64,000 nucleotides of DNA from JBDGYW01 sp964580055 (GTDB lineage Bacteria; Gemmatimonadota; Gemmatimonadetes; Gemmatimonadales; GWC2-71-9). The DNA lies in assembly GCA_964580055.1 (NCBI GenBank), contig CAZOJI010000021.1:12381-76380 (forward strand), in the 5' to 3' direction. The notes beneath the pieces were generated by a model that saw nothing but the letters and a program-made list of their open reading frames with translations, ran no database searches and had not been told where the DNA came from. Shown here piece after piece: positions 9,695 through 17,641 of this stretch; position 1 is the stretch's first letter; each line of letters begins with the position of its first letter. A program made the position numbers and the translations under genes.

Positions 9695-10048
9695 ATGGCG
9701 AAGGTGTTGGTTGTCGATGACGAGAGAATGGTCAGGTCGGTGCTCCGCAGGTTCTTGGAGCAGCAAGGATATGATGTCGTTGAGGCCGTAGACGGTATCG
9801 ACGCGTTGGACATGCTCGCCCGCGGGGATGTGGATGTGGCTATAGTAGATCTCATCATGCCTCGTCTGGACGGTTTCGGGCTGCTTCGCGAGGTGGAGAG
9901 GCACTTTCCCGGCACCGCTGTCATCGTCATCTCGGGCGTCAAGAGCCAGCTTGCTGATGCAAAGAAGGAGTTCAGCGTACTGGCCGCCCTCGGCAAGCCG
10001 TTCGAGCTCGAAGAAATTGAGGCAACTATTCGGAGTGCCGTCGGATGA
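9695..10048 (+). CDS. Receiver-only response regulator
   Basis: I place the start at ATG 9695, about a dozen bases after AAAGGAG; an earlier in-frame ATG (9671) has GAAGG too close. The 117-residue receiver has LVVDDERM, phospho-acceptor Asp in IVDLIMPRLDG, Ser switch in IVISGVK and Lys in LGKPFELEE. It is related to the regulator at 7633. It stops without an output domain. Its TGA overlaps a possible ATG (10045) of the next gene. Together with 9244, 10114 and 10488 it forms a run of four receiver-only genes with no kinase in between. Confidence 0.85.
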   Translation: MAKVLVVDDERMVRSVLRRFLEQQGYDVVEAVDGIDALDMLARGDVDVAIVDLIMPRLDGFGLLREVERHFPGTAVIVISGVKSQLADAKKEFSVLAALGKPFELEEIEATIRSAVG

Positions 10049-10113
10049 CACCGGTTCAGCTGAACGGGTTTTGGCAGGATCTCGGAACGAGCCTCACCGA
10101 CGGCGGAGGCGGA

Positions 10114-10491
10114 ATGAACGAAAAGAAACGAGTTCTCTTGGTTGACGACGAGGCTGCTGTGACTCGTACACTCCAACTCTACCTCGAAGCCACAGGTCAA
10201 TATGAGGTGAGGAGCGAGAACCAGTCGCTCGAGGCAATGCGAACTGCTCGTCTGTTCCAACCGCACATCGTACTGCTTGACGTTTCGATGCCGGACATGG
10301 ACGGAGGTGAGATTGCTGCCTTGATCCAGAAGGACCAAGCATTAGTCGGAGTCCCGATCGTGTTCTTGACTGGCCTGATACGGCGCGAGGAGTTGAACGT
10401 GATCGGCAAGGAGATCGCCGGACGTCCGTACCTCGCCAAACCACCCGATCCCCAGCTAATCGCCGAAGTAATCGAGGAGTATACGACGTGA
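10114..10491 (+). CDS. Receiver-only response regulator
   Basis: ATG 10114 follows GGAGGCGGA closely and starts directly at the receiver (MNEKKRVLLVDDE), so I prefer it over the in-frame ATG at 10045, which overlaps the preceding stop as ATGA and would add 23 residues of non-receiver sequence. The protein has 125 residues with phospho-acceptor Asp in LLDVSMPDMDG, Thr switch in VFLTGLI and Lys in LAKPPDPQ. It is the tandem-duplicate partner of 9244. Its stop overlaps the GTG of the following receiver. Confidence 0.85.
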   Translation: MNEKKRVLLVDDEAAVTRTLQLYLEATGQYEVRSENQSLEAMRTARLFQPHIVLLDVSMPDMDGGEIAALIQKDQALVGVPIVFLTGLIRREELNVIGKEIAGRPYLAKPPDPQLIAEVIEEYTT

Positions 10492-10856
10492 ACATCCTCG
10501 TAGTTGATGACGATGCCGGTGTACTGCGCGCCCACGAAAGAATCCTGGAAGCGGGAGGATTTGCGGTCACGGCGGTCGACAACGGCTTCACGGCATTCAC
10601 GGCGCTCGACGAGATTGATTTCCGAGCGATCGTATGCGATCACAAGATGCCGTACCTGGACGGCAAGACGCTTTTCGAACAGCTCGAGGAGAAATATCCC
10701 AATCTCTCGGCTCGCGTGGTGTTCGTGACGGGCTATGCCGGTGACCCTCGTGTGGAATCCTTTCTCGACAAAACGGGACAGCCCGTGCTATTCAAACCGG
10801 TCGATGCGGGTGAGCTGATACGGGTGGTGAGGGAAATGGCCTCGCGGCCGATTTGA
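10488..10856 (+). CDS. Receiver-only response regulator
   Basis: The gene starts at GTG 10488, overlapping the previous stop as GTGA, with GAGGAG eight bases upstream. The 122-residue receiver has LVVDDDAG, a phospho-acceptor Asp in IVCDHKMPYLDG, Thr switch in VFVTGYAGD and Lys in LFKPVDAGE. The Cys-Asp-His-Lys-Met phospho-site neighbourhood and the FVTGYAGDP segment resemble receivers that end hybrid kinases rather than transcription-factor receivers. It is the last receiver of the cluster and lies 16 bases before the unknown gene at 10873. Confidence 0.85.
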   Translation: MNILVVDDDAGVLRAHERILEAGGFAVTAVDNGFTAFTALDEIDFRAIVCDHKMPYLDGKTLFEQLEEKYPNLSARVVFVTGYAGDPRVESFLDKTGQPVLFKPVDAGELIRVVREMASRPI

Positions 10857-10872
10857 TGCGCGAGCCGCAGCC

Positions 10873-11592
10873 ATGGAGGGCGCAGTGGATTGTACAGACG
10901 AAGAACGCACGGGACCCATCTCCATCGAATACCGCTTCAGGCTGTCAAACGACGCCCAGCAGGTGTTCAGCCTAGACCTCGACCCAGAGACGCTTCAGCC
11001 GCTCGGCAACGTACCCGACGACCTGCCTTATTGGGCTCGGCTCGAGGTTCACCAGTGCCCCAACTGCGCCCTGACGCTTGCTGACACTGCATACTGTCCG
11101 GCCGCAGCGCATCTCGTCGGCCTGGTGCATCGGTTCGACCAGGTGCTCTCCCACGAGTACGTGGAGGTGGACGTCGTGACCAGGGAGAGGCATATATCCC
11201 AGCAAATGGCGGCGCAAAGGGGAATAGGTTCGTTGATGGGCTTGATTATGGCGGTGAGCGGGTGCCCGAACATGCGATTCTTCCGCCCGATGGCGCGCTT
11301 CCACGTACCTTGGGCCAGCGAACAGGAGACCATGTTCCGCGCCGCTTCCACGTACCTGCTGACAAAATTGCTCGTTCTGGGACCGGAAACACGGGCGACC
11401 CTGGAGCTGGATGGACTGGTTCGGGTCTACAAAACCGTGCATGAGGTCAACAAGGCGTTCATTGAGAGGCTGCATTCCGGGAGCAGCTTAGACTCGATGG
11501 TCAATGCGCTAGTGATACTCGATACCTACACCCTCACCCTGCCGTTCGCCATCCGTAACTCTCTCGACGAACTGCGCCATCTGTTCGTGTGA
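10873..11592 (+). CDS. Unknown protein with a zinc-ribbon-like N-terminal half
   Basis: I do not recognise this 239-residue family with certainty. The N-terminal part (about 15-45) reads IEYRFRLSNDAQQVFSLDLD, a beta-rich segment seen in small domains of unknown function. It is followed by CPNCALTLADTAYCP, a CxxC...C pattern that could be half of a zinc site. The rest is largely alpha-helical with no signal peptide and no clear membrane span. It is the last gene of the two-component operon, 16 bases after a receiver, so it may be the effector or partner of the receiver-only regulators. That is inference from position only. Confidence 0.6.
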   Translation: MEGAVDCTDEERTGPISIEYRFRLSNDAQQVFSLDLDPETLQPLGNVPDDLPYWARLEVHQCPNCALTLADTAYCPAAAHLVGLVHRFDQVLSHEYVEVDVVTRERHISQQMAAQRGIGSLMGLIMAVSGCPNMRFFRPMARFHVPWASEQETMFRAASTYLLTKLLVLGPETRATLELDGLVRVYKTVHEVNKAFIERLHSGSSLDSMVNALVILDTYTLTLPFAIRNSLDELRHLFV

Positions 11593-12259
11593 CACGTCAG
11601 ACGTCGGCCGTCGAATTCGAGTTCGAGGTAGGATGAGGTGAGTGCGAAAGGGTGATGCGCAAACCCAGTGCGGCTTAGCTGCGTACGCATCGTGAAGCGA
11701 TTCTGCACTTGCTCTGCTATTCGAATGACATCAGAGTGGAAGGTCTCGCCAACAAGGGGGGATTGCATGCACAAGTGAACGGTTCTACAGTCCGCACATC
11801 GCACACGAGATTGTGGCTGACGTTGAACTCGGGGCGTCGACACACCTCCTGGGCTGCCTCGAAGAGATTTACGTTGTGACATCTCCGGACAATCTCTGAC
11901 CGCGGAGTTTGGCATTGTCGTCGAACCGCACGGTCTGGTCCGTCTGGGCACGCCGCTGCTAGCGTGTGGCTTGGACAACACATCCGACGGCGACTTCCGC
12001 CATTGCGTTTTTGGGGCAGCGATATGCCGAAATTGGAACACTTATGGGAGTTTCTGAAACCTGCCCCCCAATTTCAGGACCGTCTAAACTGGGCCAGTTT
12101 CTTTTTGCTGGCTTTCTAGCTGGGATTTCTCGGTGGCGATCTTTGCGCCGCCTTCGCGGTCCAGCCACACCTTGTCCGCGAGTGTCGAATCCGGTTGGCT
12201 GCTCGTGGCTGGTCTTCCGTTACTCGGCGGTGTAGGAAGGAAACGCGTCCTGAATGAGG
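11593..12259. other. Gene-poor stretch with possible insertion-sequence debris
   Basis: No convincing gene lies here. On the minus strand a 31-codon tail ending at about 12082 reads DKVWLDREGGAKIATEKSQ and stops shortly after. The adjacent bases contain repeated, related segments (aaattgg..., ccaatttcag, aaactggg, ccagttt), the sort of arrangement found at transposon ends. I cannot name the element. Codon usage and gene density drop compared with both sides. Open frames on either strand here lack recognisable domains. Confidence 0.3.
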
Positions 12260-12619
12260 CTATTGCCCCCCCTCCAGCAGCTCTTCTACCGCCGATCTCA
12301 GTTCCTCGATGGAGAACGGCTTCCTGAGGGATTTATCCGCCCCGTGGGTGCGCGGATCGGTGAGCGCGTCCACGTACGCAGAGATGGCAATGATCTTTGC
12401 GTCGGGAAACTCCTCCCGTAGACGCTCGATCAACTGCAAACCTCCCATTCTCTGCATCACCAGATCGGTCACCACGACGTCAGGCGGGTTCTCTCGATAA
12501 AGTGAAAGAGCTTCATCCCCATCGTGCGCTTCGCTGACTACATAACCGGCCCGCTCCAGGACCATACACACTACTTCCCGTACCTGATCTTCATCGTCAA
12601 CGACGAGTATGGTGGCCAT
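12260..12619 (-). CDS. Receiver-only response regulator
   Basis: From ATG 12619 the 119-residue protein starts at the receiver itself (MATILVVDDEDQ). It has a phospho-acceptor Asp in VVTDLVMQRMGG, Ser switch in IAISAYV and Lys in LRKPFSIEE. A longer frame from 12655 would add 12 non-receiver residues. MQRMGG replaces the usual MPxMDG, losing the Pro after the phospho-site, a mild deviation. The gene stands alone, convergent with the upstream two-component cluster, with about 540 bases of non-coding sequence and an assembly gap behind it. Its partner kinase is not evident. Confidence 0.82.
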   Translation of the reverse strand: MATILVVDDEDQVREVVCMVLERAGYVVSEAHDGDEALSLYRENPPDVVVTDLVMQRMGGLQLIERLREEFPDAKIIAISAYVDALTDPRTHGADKSLRKPFSIEELRSAVEELLEGGQ

Positions 12620-13157
12620 TTCCCTCGTACCGGTGAATGCGATGCAGTTGTTCAATCACAGGCGACCTGATAGTTGGAATCTGTGAGGCAATCTAACGTC
12701 GAATTCTCCACTACCAATGCCGTTTCCTTAGTACTGTACCAAGTGTCGTCAAGATTCTCTGTCAACTGTAGTCCTAACTCCTCTGCATCGGCAGTTCACT
12801 GACTCGTATCGGCCCAGTCCAAACCGGTGTGCCCCGCGTATGAAGCCAAGTCCCAGCGGAAGCGACAAACTACGCCGACTATCTTCATTATACGTCATAC
12901 GTCCAAACTCGTGGAAAACCAGGTTGACCACATGAAGGGCGGTTCACCTCGGGTTACCAGCGCTCTACATTCCAATCGGTCACTAATCGGAGGTNNNNNN
13001 NNNNNNNNNNNNNNNNNNNNNNNNNNNNNNNNNNNNNNNNNNNNNNNNNNNNNNNNNNNNNNNNNNNNNNNNNNNNNNNNNNNNNNNNNNNNNNCGGTTC
13101 ACCTCGGGTTACCAGCGCTCTACATTCCAATCGGTCACTAATCGGAGGTCTGGCGCC
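12620..13157. other. Intergenic region containing a scaffold gap
   Basis: Exactly 100 N occupy 12995-13094. The rest carries no supported gene. The open frame running through the N block is an artefact of X codons. The only clear signal is GGAGG at 13145-13149, the ribosome-binding site of the small gene at 13158. The A/T-richer part around 12660-12730 may hold the promoter of the minus-strand receiver, but I could not pick out convincing -35/-10 boxes. Confidence 0.6.
12940..13149. repeat. 55-bp exact duplicate flanking the N gap (probable contig-end overlap)
   Basis: Bases 12940-12994 immediately before the N run and 13095-13149 immediately after it are identical over 55 positions, from CGGTTCACCT to CGGAGGT. 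An exact repeat that abuts both sides of a 100-N spacer and has the length of a common assembler k-mer is what two contigs sharing a terminal k-mer look like when the scaffolder joins them without merging. The simplest reading is that the gap and one copy do not exist in the genome. Confidence 0.85.
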
Positions 13158-13403
13158 ATGATGGACTCCTTGGCTTTGGTCTGCTATGCGGCGGGCGCCA
13201 TGGCCTTTATCCGTTTCTTTGTGCTGGCTCCGAGGCTCAACTCGGAGCGCGTTGGTCCACCTCCCACCAAAGTGCAGCGCTTGTTCCCCTGGTTACCGGG
13301 ACAATTCACGCAGGAAGGGGTGCGACTGTATCGCCACATGAACGGCCTGATGCTGGCCGGGTGGGTGTTCTTGGTGCTGGGGATCGTGCTGTCCGGGTTG
13401 TAG
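13158..13403 (+). CDS. Small membrane protein of unknown function
   Basis: ATG 13158 follows GGAGG by eight bases. The 81-residue product has a hydrophobic N-terminal segment (about 4-24, LALVCYAAGAMAFIRFFVLA) and a second one at the C-terminus (about 63-81, LMLAGWVFLVLGIVLSGL), with a polar middle rich in Pro, Arg and Gln. This suggests a two-helix inner-membrane miniprotein with a short loop. No family recognised. It is not in an operon with either neighbour: the next gene is convergent on the minus strand. Confidence 0.55.
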   Translation: MMDSLALVCYAAGAMAFIRFFVLAPRLNSERVGPPPTKVQRLFPWLPGQFTQEGVRLYRHMNGLMLAGWVFLVLGIVLSGL

Positions 13404-13490
13404 GAGGGCCGCGGCCTCATCGGGGTCTGGCCCGTCAGGCTGCAGGATAGGTGTTTCAGGGCCTCTAGTGGATGTGCGGCTCGCCGTGCA

Positions 13491-14870
13491 CTAGCCACCG
13501 CCCTCAGCCAACCTGTGTTTCTCGAGCCGATACCTAAACGTGTCACGACTCATGTTCAACAGGGCCGCCGCCTTGGTCTTGTTCCCTCTGGCCTGGGCCA
13601 AGGCCTGGACGATCAAGTCCTTCTCGAGCTCCTCCAGGCCTATCCCTCCCGCCGGAAGCTTCATCCCCGGCGCCAGGCTTGCCGCACCGGTGCCGAGTTG
13701 AAGTTCATCTGGCAGATGAGCCGGGGTTATCTCGTCGTCCTCTTCCAATATCAATGTGCGCTCCATCACGTTTCGCAGCTCTCGCGCATTCCCTGGCCAC
13801 GCATATCGCTCCAGCATCTTGAAAGCCGCGTCACTGATGCTCTTCGCGGGACGCCGCATCTCTTTTGTCATTGATTCGAGGAAGAAACTCGCCAGTGGCG
13901 CAACGTCTTCAGCGCGCTCGCGAAGCGGGGGGATCGTTATCGGCACCACATTTATGCGGTAGAAGAGATCTTGCCTGAACGCACTCTCCCGTACTGCAGC
14001 TCCGAGATCGCGGTTAGTGGACGCAACGATCCGCACGTCCACCTTGATGTCGCGGACTCCCCCCACTCGCTTGAATGTGCGCGTTTCCAGGAAGCGAAGC
14101 AGTTTCGCCTGCGACCCCGGGGTTAAGTCACCGATTTCATCGAGCAGCACAGTCCCGCGATCGGCAAGTTCGAGGAGGCCGATCTTTCGCTGTTTCGCGT
14201 CTGTGAAAGCCCCGCGCTCGTGCCCGAAGAGTTCCGACTCGAGCAGCGTCTCAGGCAGTGCCGTGCAGTTTATTTCGAGAAAAGGGAACTCGGCACGCGG
14301 ACTTTGCGCGTGTATCGCCCGTGCTACCACTTCCTTGCCCACCCCGCTCTCACCCCTTACCAGTACCGTACTTCCCTCGCTCACAGCCACCCTGTTAACG
14401 AGATCGACAACTCTCTTCATCGCTGCCGACCGTCCGACGATCTCAACGCCCGCGACCTGCCAACCTGCCTGTCGCCTCAGTCCGGAGACGGTGCGTTTCA
14501 GACTGCGCGCCTCCAGACCCTTCTCCAGAGTGATCAGGAGATCTTCGAGCTTTGGTGGCTTCTCCAGGAAATGGTATGCACCGAGCTTCACAGCCTCGAC
14601 AGCGGTCTCGATGTCTCCGTGTGCCGTGAGTATCACTGCCACCACGTTTGAATCGATGTCCATCAGCTCCTTCAGCAAATCCAGGCCGTTGCCGTCCGGA
14701 AGCCTGAGGTCGAGAAGAGCCGCATCAGGTGGACTGTCTGCAAACGCGCTCCTCGCTGCCGCGGCGTTCTCCGCGAGACTTACGCTATACCCTGCTTCCT
14801 CGAGCTGCGCCTGTAGCCACACTCGAATCAGGTCCTCATCGTCGACGACTAGTATCTGGGCAGAGTTCAT
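13491..14870 (-). CDS. NtrC-family sigma54-dependent response regulator (ZraR-like)
   Basis: The 459-residue protein has an N-terminal receiver (LVVDDEDL, D54 in LLDLRLPDG, Thr switch in ILTAHGD, Lys in LEKPPKL). The AAA+ domain (about 140-380) has Walker A GESGVGKE, the sigma54-contact loop as GAFTDA (a common variant of GAFTGA) and Walker B LLDEIGD. A C-terminal Fis-type helix-turn-helix (NKTKAAALLNMSRDTFRYRL) ends it. The order matches ZraR/HydG. Its ATG overlaps the stop of the kinase gene as ATGA. Divergent placement from a ZraP-like gene mirrors the E. coli zraP-zraSR layout. Expected targets are sigma54 promoters of the adjoining metal-resistance genes; that is inference. Confidence 0.92.
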   Translation of the reverse strand: MNSAQILVVDDEDLIRVWLQAQLEEAGYSVSLAENAAAARSAFADSPPDAALLDLRLPDGNGLDLLKELMDIDSNVVAVILTAHGDIETAVEAVKLGAYHFLEKPPKLEDLLITLEKGLEARSLKRTVSGLRRQAGWQVAGVEIVGRSAAMKRVVDLVNRVAVSEGSTVLVRGESGVGKEVVARAIHAQSPRAEFPFLEINCTALPETLLESELFGHERGAFTDAKQRKIGLLELADRGTVLLDEIGDLTPGSQAKLLRFLETRTFKRVGGVRDIKVDVRIVASTNRDLGAAVRESAFRQDLFYRINVVPITIPPLRERAEDVAPLASFFLESMTKEMRRPAKSISDAAFKMLERYAWPGNARELRNVMERTLILEEDDEITPAHLPDELQLGTGAASLAPGMKLPAGGIGLEELEKDLIVQALAQARGNKTKAAALLNMSRDTFRYRLEKHRLAEGGG

Positions 14871-16618
14871 GATCTAGGCTCTGTGGACGATGAGGGCAGT
14901 GCGACCACAAATGTGGCTCCACCGCCGGGTGTTTCCTCGTAACGCAAAGATCCGTTGTGCCGCTTGATCACCTGTTTCGATATCGAAAGCCCTAGCCCGG
15001 TGCCATGGCTCTTCGTTGAGAAGAAGGGGCGGAAGATGTCGGCTCGGGCCGCGGGCGGAATACCGGTGCCGTTGTCTTGAATAGCTATCCACAACTCTGG
15101 GTCACGATATTCAATCCGCACTGTTATCGCGCCTCCATCAGGCTGTGCATCTATTCCATTCAACATCAGATTCACCAGCACCTGCACGAACAGTTCGGGA
15201 TCGACGCGCACGGGAGGGAGATCGACGTCAGGAGCCACTTTGACTTCAATGCCGCCCGCCGTTGCCTGTGGTGACACCAGGGTTACCGCCCGTTCCACCA
15301 CCAGGTTGGGGTCAACATCTACCTCCCTCAACTCTGGTGGACGTGCGTAGTTGAGTAGCTGCTGGGTCGTTCGCTCGATACGCCGAAGTTGTTGCTGAGC
15401 CTCTTGGAGAAGCGGTGCAGCCTCGTCGTCCGGCGATCTGCTCTTCAGTGCCATGTCCACGGCGCCGAGGACTCCTGTGAGTGGATTCCTTATCTCATGG
15501 GCAACACCGCTCGCGAGTTCGCCAACTGTCGCGAGTTGATGGGCGCGCTCCAACTCGCGGGCGTGCAACTCGTTGATTTTGTTCCTCGAGACTTCGAGGT
15601 CACCCGCCATCTGGTTGAACGCCTTGACGAGTGAGTTTACCTCGGCAACCCGGTAATCGCGGAGCCGCTCTACCTCTTCACCTCGTCCGAGCCGACGTGC
15701 TGCCTCGGCAAGACGGCACATCGGCGCTGCCGTGGTACGCGCCGTGACAACAGCAGTCAAAGCGATCACGACTACTAATGTGGCAGCTCCGAAAAGCGCC
15801 CAATTGCGCAGCCACGACAAAGGATACAACACGGACTCGAGTGGCAAAGTGGCAGCAAAGACCCAATCAGTTCCGGGGATCGGAGTTCTAAGCACGAGAT
15901 AATCGTCCGACCCTACAGGGAGGCGCGAAACTGTGTGTGTGTCGATCGCAGATTCGAAGATCCGTGAGAAATCATCCGCTGAGTGTTCGTGACCGGCCAG
16001 GATAACCCGTCCCAAAGTGTGCATCACGACAGGTTCGACATCGCCGAGTAGATGAGTCGGCAGCGCGAACAGTCGGCTGAAGTCAGCCGCACGCACGTGC
16101 CCCTCCAGCCACACGTCATCCGTGCCGCGCACGGGTACGGCGAGCAGGTACGCTACAACCAAGTCCCCTTCCCAATGCACAACCACACGCCGCTCTTCCC
16201 AGTCGTTTGCAGGTGCCTGATCAGGCCAGTGAGGTTCGTCGCCGCGCAGAGCGGTGCTCGCGAAGATATGCCCATCGTTCCGTACCAACCTCAAGCCGTC
16301 GAAAACTCCATCTTCGTGCAAACTCTGGCGTAGGAACTGCGCTAGGTCGTCGGCGCTGCGCTGATAAAGGACCGACGCCGCGGGAAGCTGGCCAATGATC
16401 GTGCGAAGAAGCAAGCGCTGGCGTGTTAGCTCGGTTCCTATGTGCAGAGCCTGCAAAGTACCGAGTTCTGTGAGTGAACGTTCCCCCTGCTCCACGAGCA
16501 CGTTTCGGCTTAGCACATACCCGACGATAATCGAAAGCGAAAGCGGTATGGCGCCGAACGCCATCAGGAGCAAGACGAGCTGAGTGCTTAGACGCAAACG
16601 CATCCACGTTGTTGTCAT
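14867..16618 (-). CDS. Membrane sensor histidine kinase (ZraS/NtrB-like) partner of the sigma54 regulator
   Basis: The 583-residue protein has an N-terminal helix (about 12-35), a roughly 240-residue periplasmic sensor that looks Cache-like, a second helix (about 275-298), then a HAMP-like segment (AEAARRLGRGEEVERL). HisKA has the His in ASGVAHEIRNPLTG, and the ATPase shows NLMLNGIDAQP, DNGTGIP and GTGLGLSI. Several His and Asp residues in the sensor (for example LAGHEHSADD) could bind metal, as in ZraS, but this is conjecture. It is translationally coupled to the regulator downstream and divergent from the ZraP-like gene across a 419-base spacer. Confidence 0.9.
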   Translation of the reverse strand: MTTTWMRLRLSTQLVLLLMAFGAIPLSLSIIVGYVLSRNVLVEQGERSLTELGTLQALHIGTELTRQRLLLRTIIGQLPAASVLYQRSADDLAQFLRQSLHEDGVFDGLRLVRNDGHIFASTALRGDEPHWPDQAPANDWEERRVVVHWEGDLVVAYLLAVPVRGTDDVWLEGHVRAADFSRLFALPTHLLGDVEPVVMHTLGRVILAGHEHSADDFSRIFESAIDTHTVSRLPVGSDDYLVLRTPIPGTDWVFAATLPLESVLYPLSWLRNWALFGAATLVVVIALTAVVTARTTAAPMCRLAEAARRLGRGEEVERLRDYRVAEVNSLVKAFNQMAGDLEVSRNKINELHARELERAHQLATVGELASGVAHEIRNPLTGVLGAVDMALKSRSPDDEAAPLLQEAQQQLRRIERTTQQLLNYARPPELREVDVDPNLVVERAVTLVSPQATAGGIEVKVAPDVDLPPVRVDPELFVQVLVNLMLNGIDAQPDGGAITVRIEYRDPELWIAIQDNGTGIPPAARADIFRPFFSTKSHGTGLGLSISKQVIKRHNGSLRYEETPGGGATFVVALPSSSTEPRS

Positions 16619-16813
16619 ACGATATCGTGAGTCGAAACAATGTCGTCGGTCATGTGCCGTCCAACTGAAGTTGCTCGCAACGGAGGGCGGGACGCAAGTC
16701 TGCTGCCAAGTGCGTTACTGATCTACCAGACCAAATTCTCGGCACCGTCATGACAGGACCCACAAACTCCCAGAAGCCGAGATCGAAGCCGGTTACTCAA
16801 TCACAAGGTCGGT

Positions 16814-16827
16814 GGGGCACTTGCCCC
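16814..16827. promoter_or_regulatory. Candidate operator palindrome GGGGCA-CT-TGCCCC
   Basis: A perfect 6+2+6 inverted repeat, followed by GAACGG. A near-identical element (GGGGCA-TT-TACCCC followed by AACGG) lies at 20387-20400 in front of the efflux operon. Shared palindrome plus shared flank at two metal-responsive transcription units suggests a common DNA-binding regulator. The adjacent sigma54 regulator is the first candidate because its upstream activator sites would be expected in such positions, but a MerR- or CsoR-type protein cannot be excluded. Confidence 0.5.
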
Positions 16828-16850
16828 GAACGGTGGGTCATGAGCCTCGA

Positions 16851-16866
16851 TGGGAACCGTGCTGCT
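16851..16866 (+). promoter_or_regulatory. Possible sigma54 promoter upstream of the ZraP-like gene
   Basis: TGGGAACCGTGCTGCT has GG-N10-GC spacing with TGG at -24 and TGCT at -12. It lies about 170 bases before the ATG at 17038. The palindrome at 16814 would be just upstream. A GG-N10-GC match alone is frequent by chance in GC-rich DNA, and another weaker one (16811-16824) overlaps the palindrome, so the support comes mainly from the neighbouring sigma54-type regulator. Confidence 0.3.
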
Positions 16867-17037
16867 GAAGTGTCCCCTTATAGGTAAGTGATTGGCAACC
16901 AAGAATTTATCTGCAAACAAGAGATGGCTTTGATATTGCGGCCTGATGCTCAGCGAATGCTCGCCGCGGGGTGCATCGGGAACCTGATGAGCCTGACGCG
17001 GCGGATCTCAATACAACGGACTAATAGGAGGTTGTCA

Positions 17038-17631
17038 ATGAAAAAGAAGACGACGCTGGTTGGCGTGGCCCTGGCTGCCATGCTGATTGCGGCACCGGGA
17101 TTGGTCACTGCTCAGCAACATCAACATGCCGACAGCACGCAGCAAGGCGGTATGATGCGCGGATCGATGGTCAACATGCACATGCGTGAACTGAATGGAA
17201 GCGAGATGATGATGAGGATGATGGGAATGTCCGCTGCTGTCATGAGGCTTCAACCCAATCAAGTCCTCAACCAGGCAGACAAACTAGGGCTGACAGAAGA
17301 TCAAACCTCTAGCATTCAGGAGATTGCTGCTGCACAGCGCGATGCCTACCAGGTGCACATGAACTCGATGTCAGATCACGGTGGCGAATTGAACAAGTTG
17401 CTCGGCGACGAGAGCGTCGGCAACGCAGAGATCCGCGAGTGGGTTGACGGGGCTGTGGAAGACTACCGCGACATGCACGTGCGTATGATCGAGGACGCTT
17501 TGAACGTTCGGGAGATCTTGTCGCAGCGGCAGCTCGAGTCTGCACTTACCCTCCCGTTCAGTGCCACGATGATGATGCATGGTGGTGACCGGATGCCCCA
17601 CCACGGTGCTCGTGAGTCCGGAAAGTCGTAA
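17038..17631 (+). CDS. Periplasmic metal-responsive protein, ZraP/CpxP/Spy-like
   Basis: ATG 17038 has TAGGAGG seven bases upstream and begins a typical Sec signal peptide (MKKKTTLVGVALAAMLIAAP, cleavage near AQQ), so the longer open frame from 16888 is rejected. The mature part is about 170 residues, very rich in Met and His (for example EMMMRMMGMSAAVM and a C-terminal MMMHGGDRMPHHG). It carries LTEDQ, the family's LTxxQ-type motif, and long helices. Such proteins act as periplasmic metal-binding chaperones. Placement opposite a ZraSR-like pair and 10 bases before a copper ATPase supports a copper or zinc stress role. Confidence 0.75.
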   Translation: MKKKTTLVGVALAAMLIAAPGLVTAQQHQHADSTQQGGMMRGSMVNMHMRELNGSEMMMRMMGMSAAVMRLQPNQVLNQADKLGLTEDQTSSIQEIAAAQRDAYQVHMNSMSDHGGELNKLLGDESVGNAEIREWVDGAVEDYRDMHVRMIEDALNVREILSQRQLESALTLPFSATMMMHGGDRMPHHGARESGKS

Positions 17632-17641
17632 ACGGAAGACG

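Larger units (their letters stand above)
16619..17037. other. Divergent regulatory spacer between kinase/regulator and metal-resistance genes
   Basis: This 419-base stretch separates genes reading in opposite directions. It contains a perfect GGGGCA-CT-TGCCCC palindrome (16814-16827) and a sigma54-like element (16851-16866). At 17023-17030 TAATAGGAGG provides the ribosome-binding site for the gene at 17038. No gene is supported inside it: the long open frame starting at 16888 simply runs upstream of the real start. Confidence 0.7.

Noticed and set aside
11526..12041. 171-codon minus-strand frame
   Set aside because: It runs antisense to the end of a real gene, is rich in Arg/Ser, and resembles no protein.
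12827..13141. Open frame across the first N gap
   Set aside because: It is open only because N codons cannot contain stops; no domain and the gap is a placeholder.
16811..16824. Second GG-N10-GC sigma54-like match overlapping the palindrome
   Set aside because: Only GG and TTGC fit; in GC-rich DNA such matches are expected by chance.
16888..17037. 50-codon N-terminal extension of the ZraP-like protein
   Set aside because: The true start at 17038 has a strong ribosome-binding site and begins the signal peptide.
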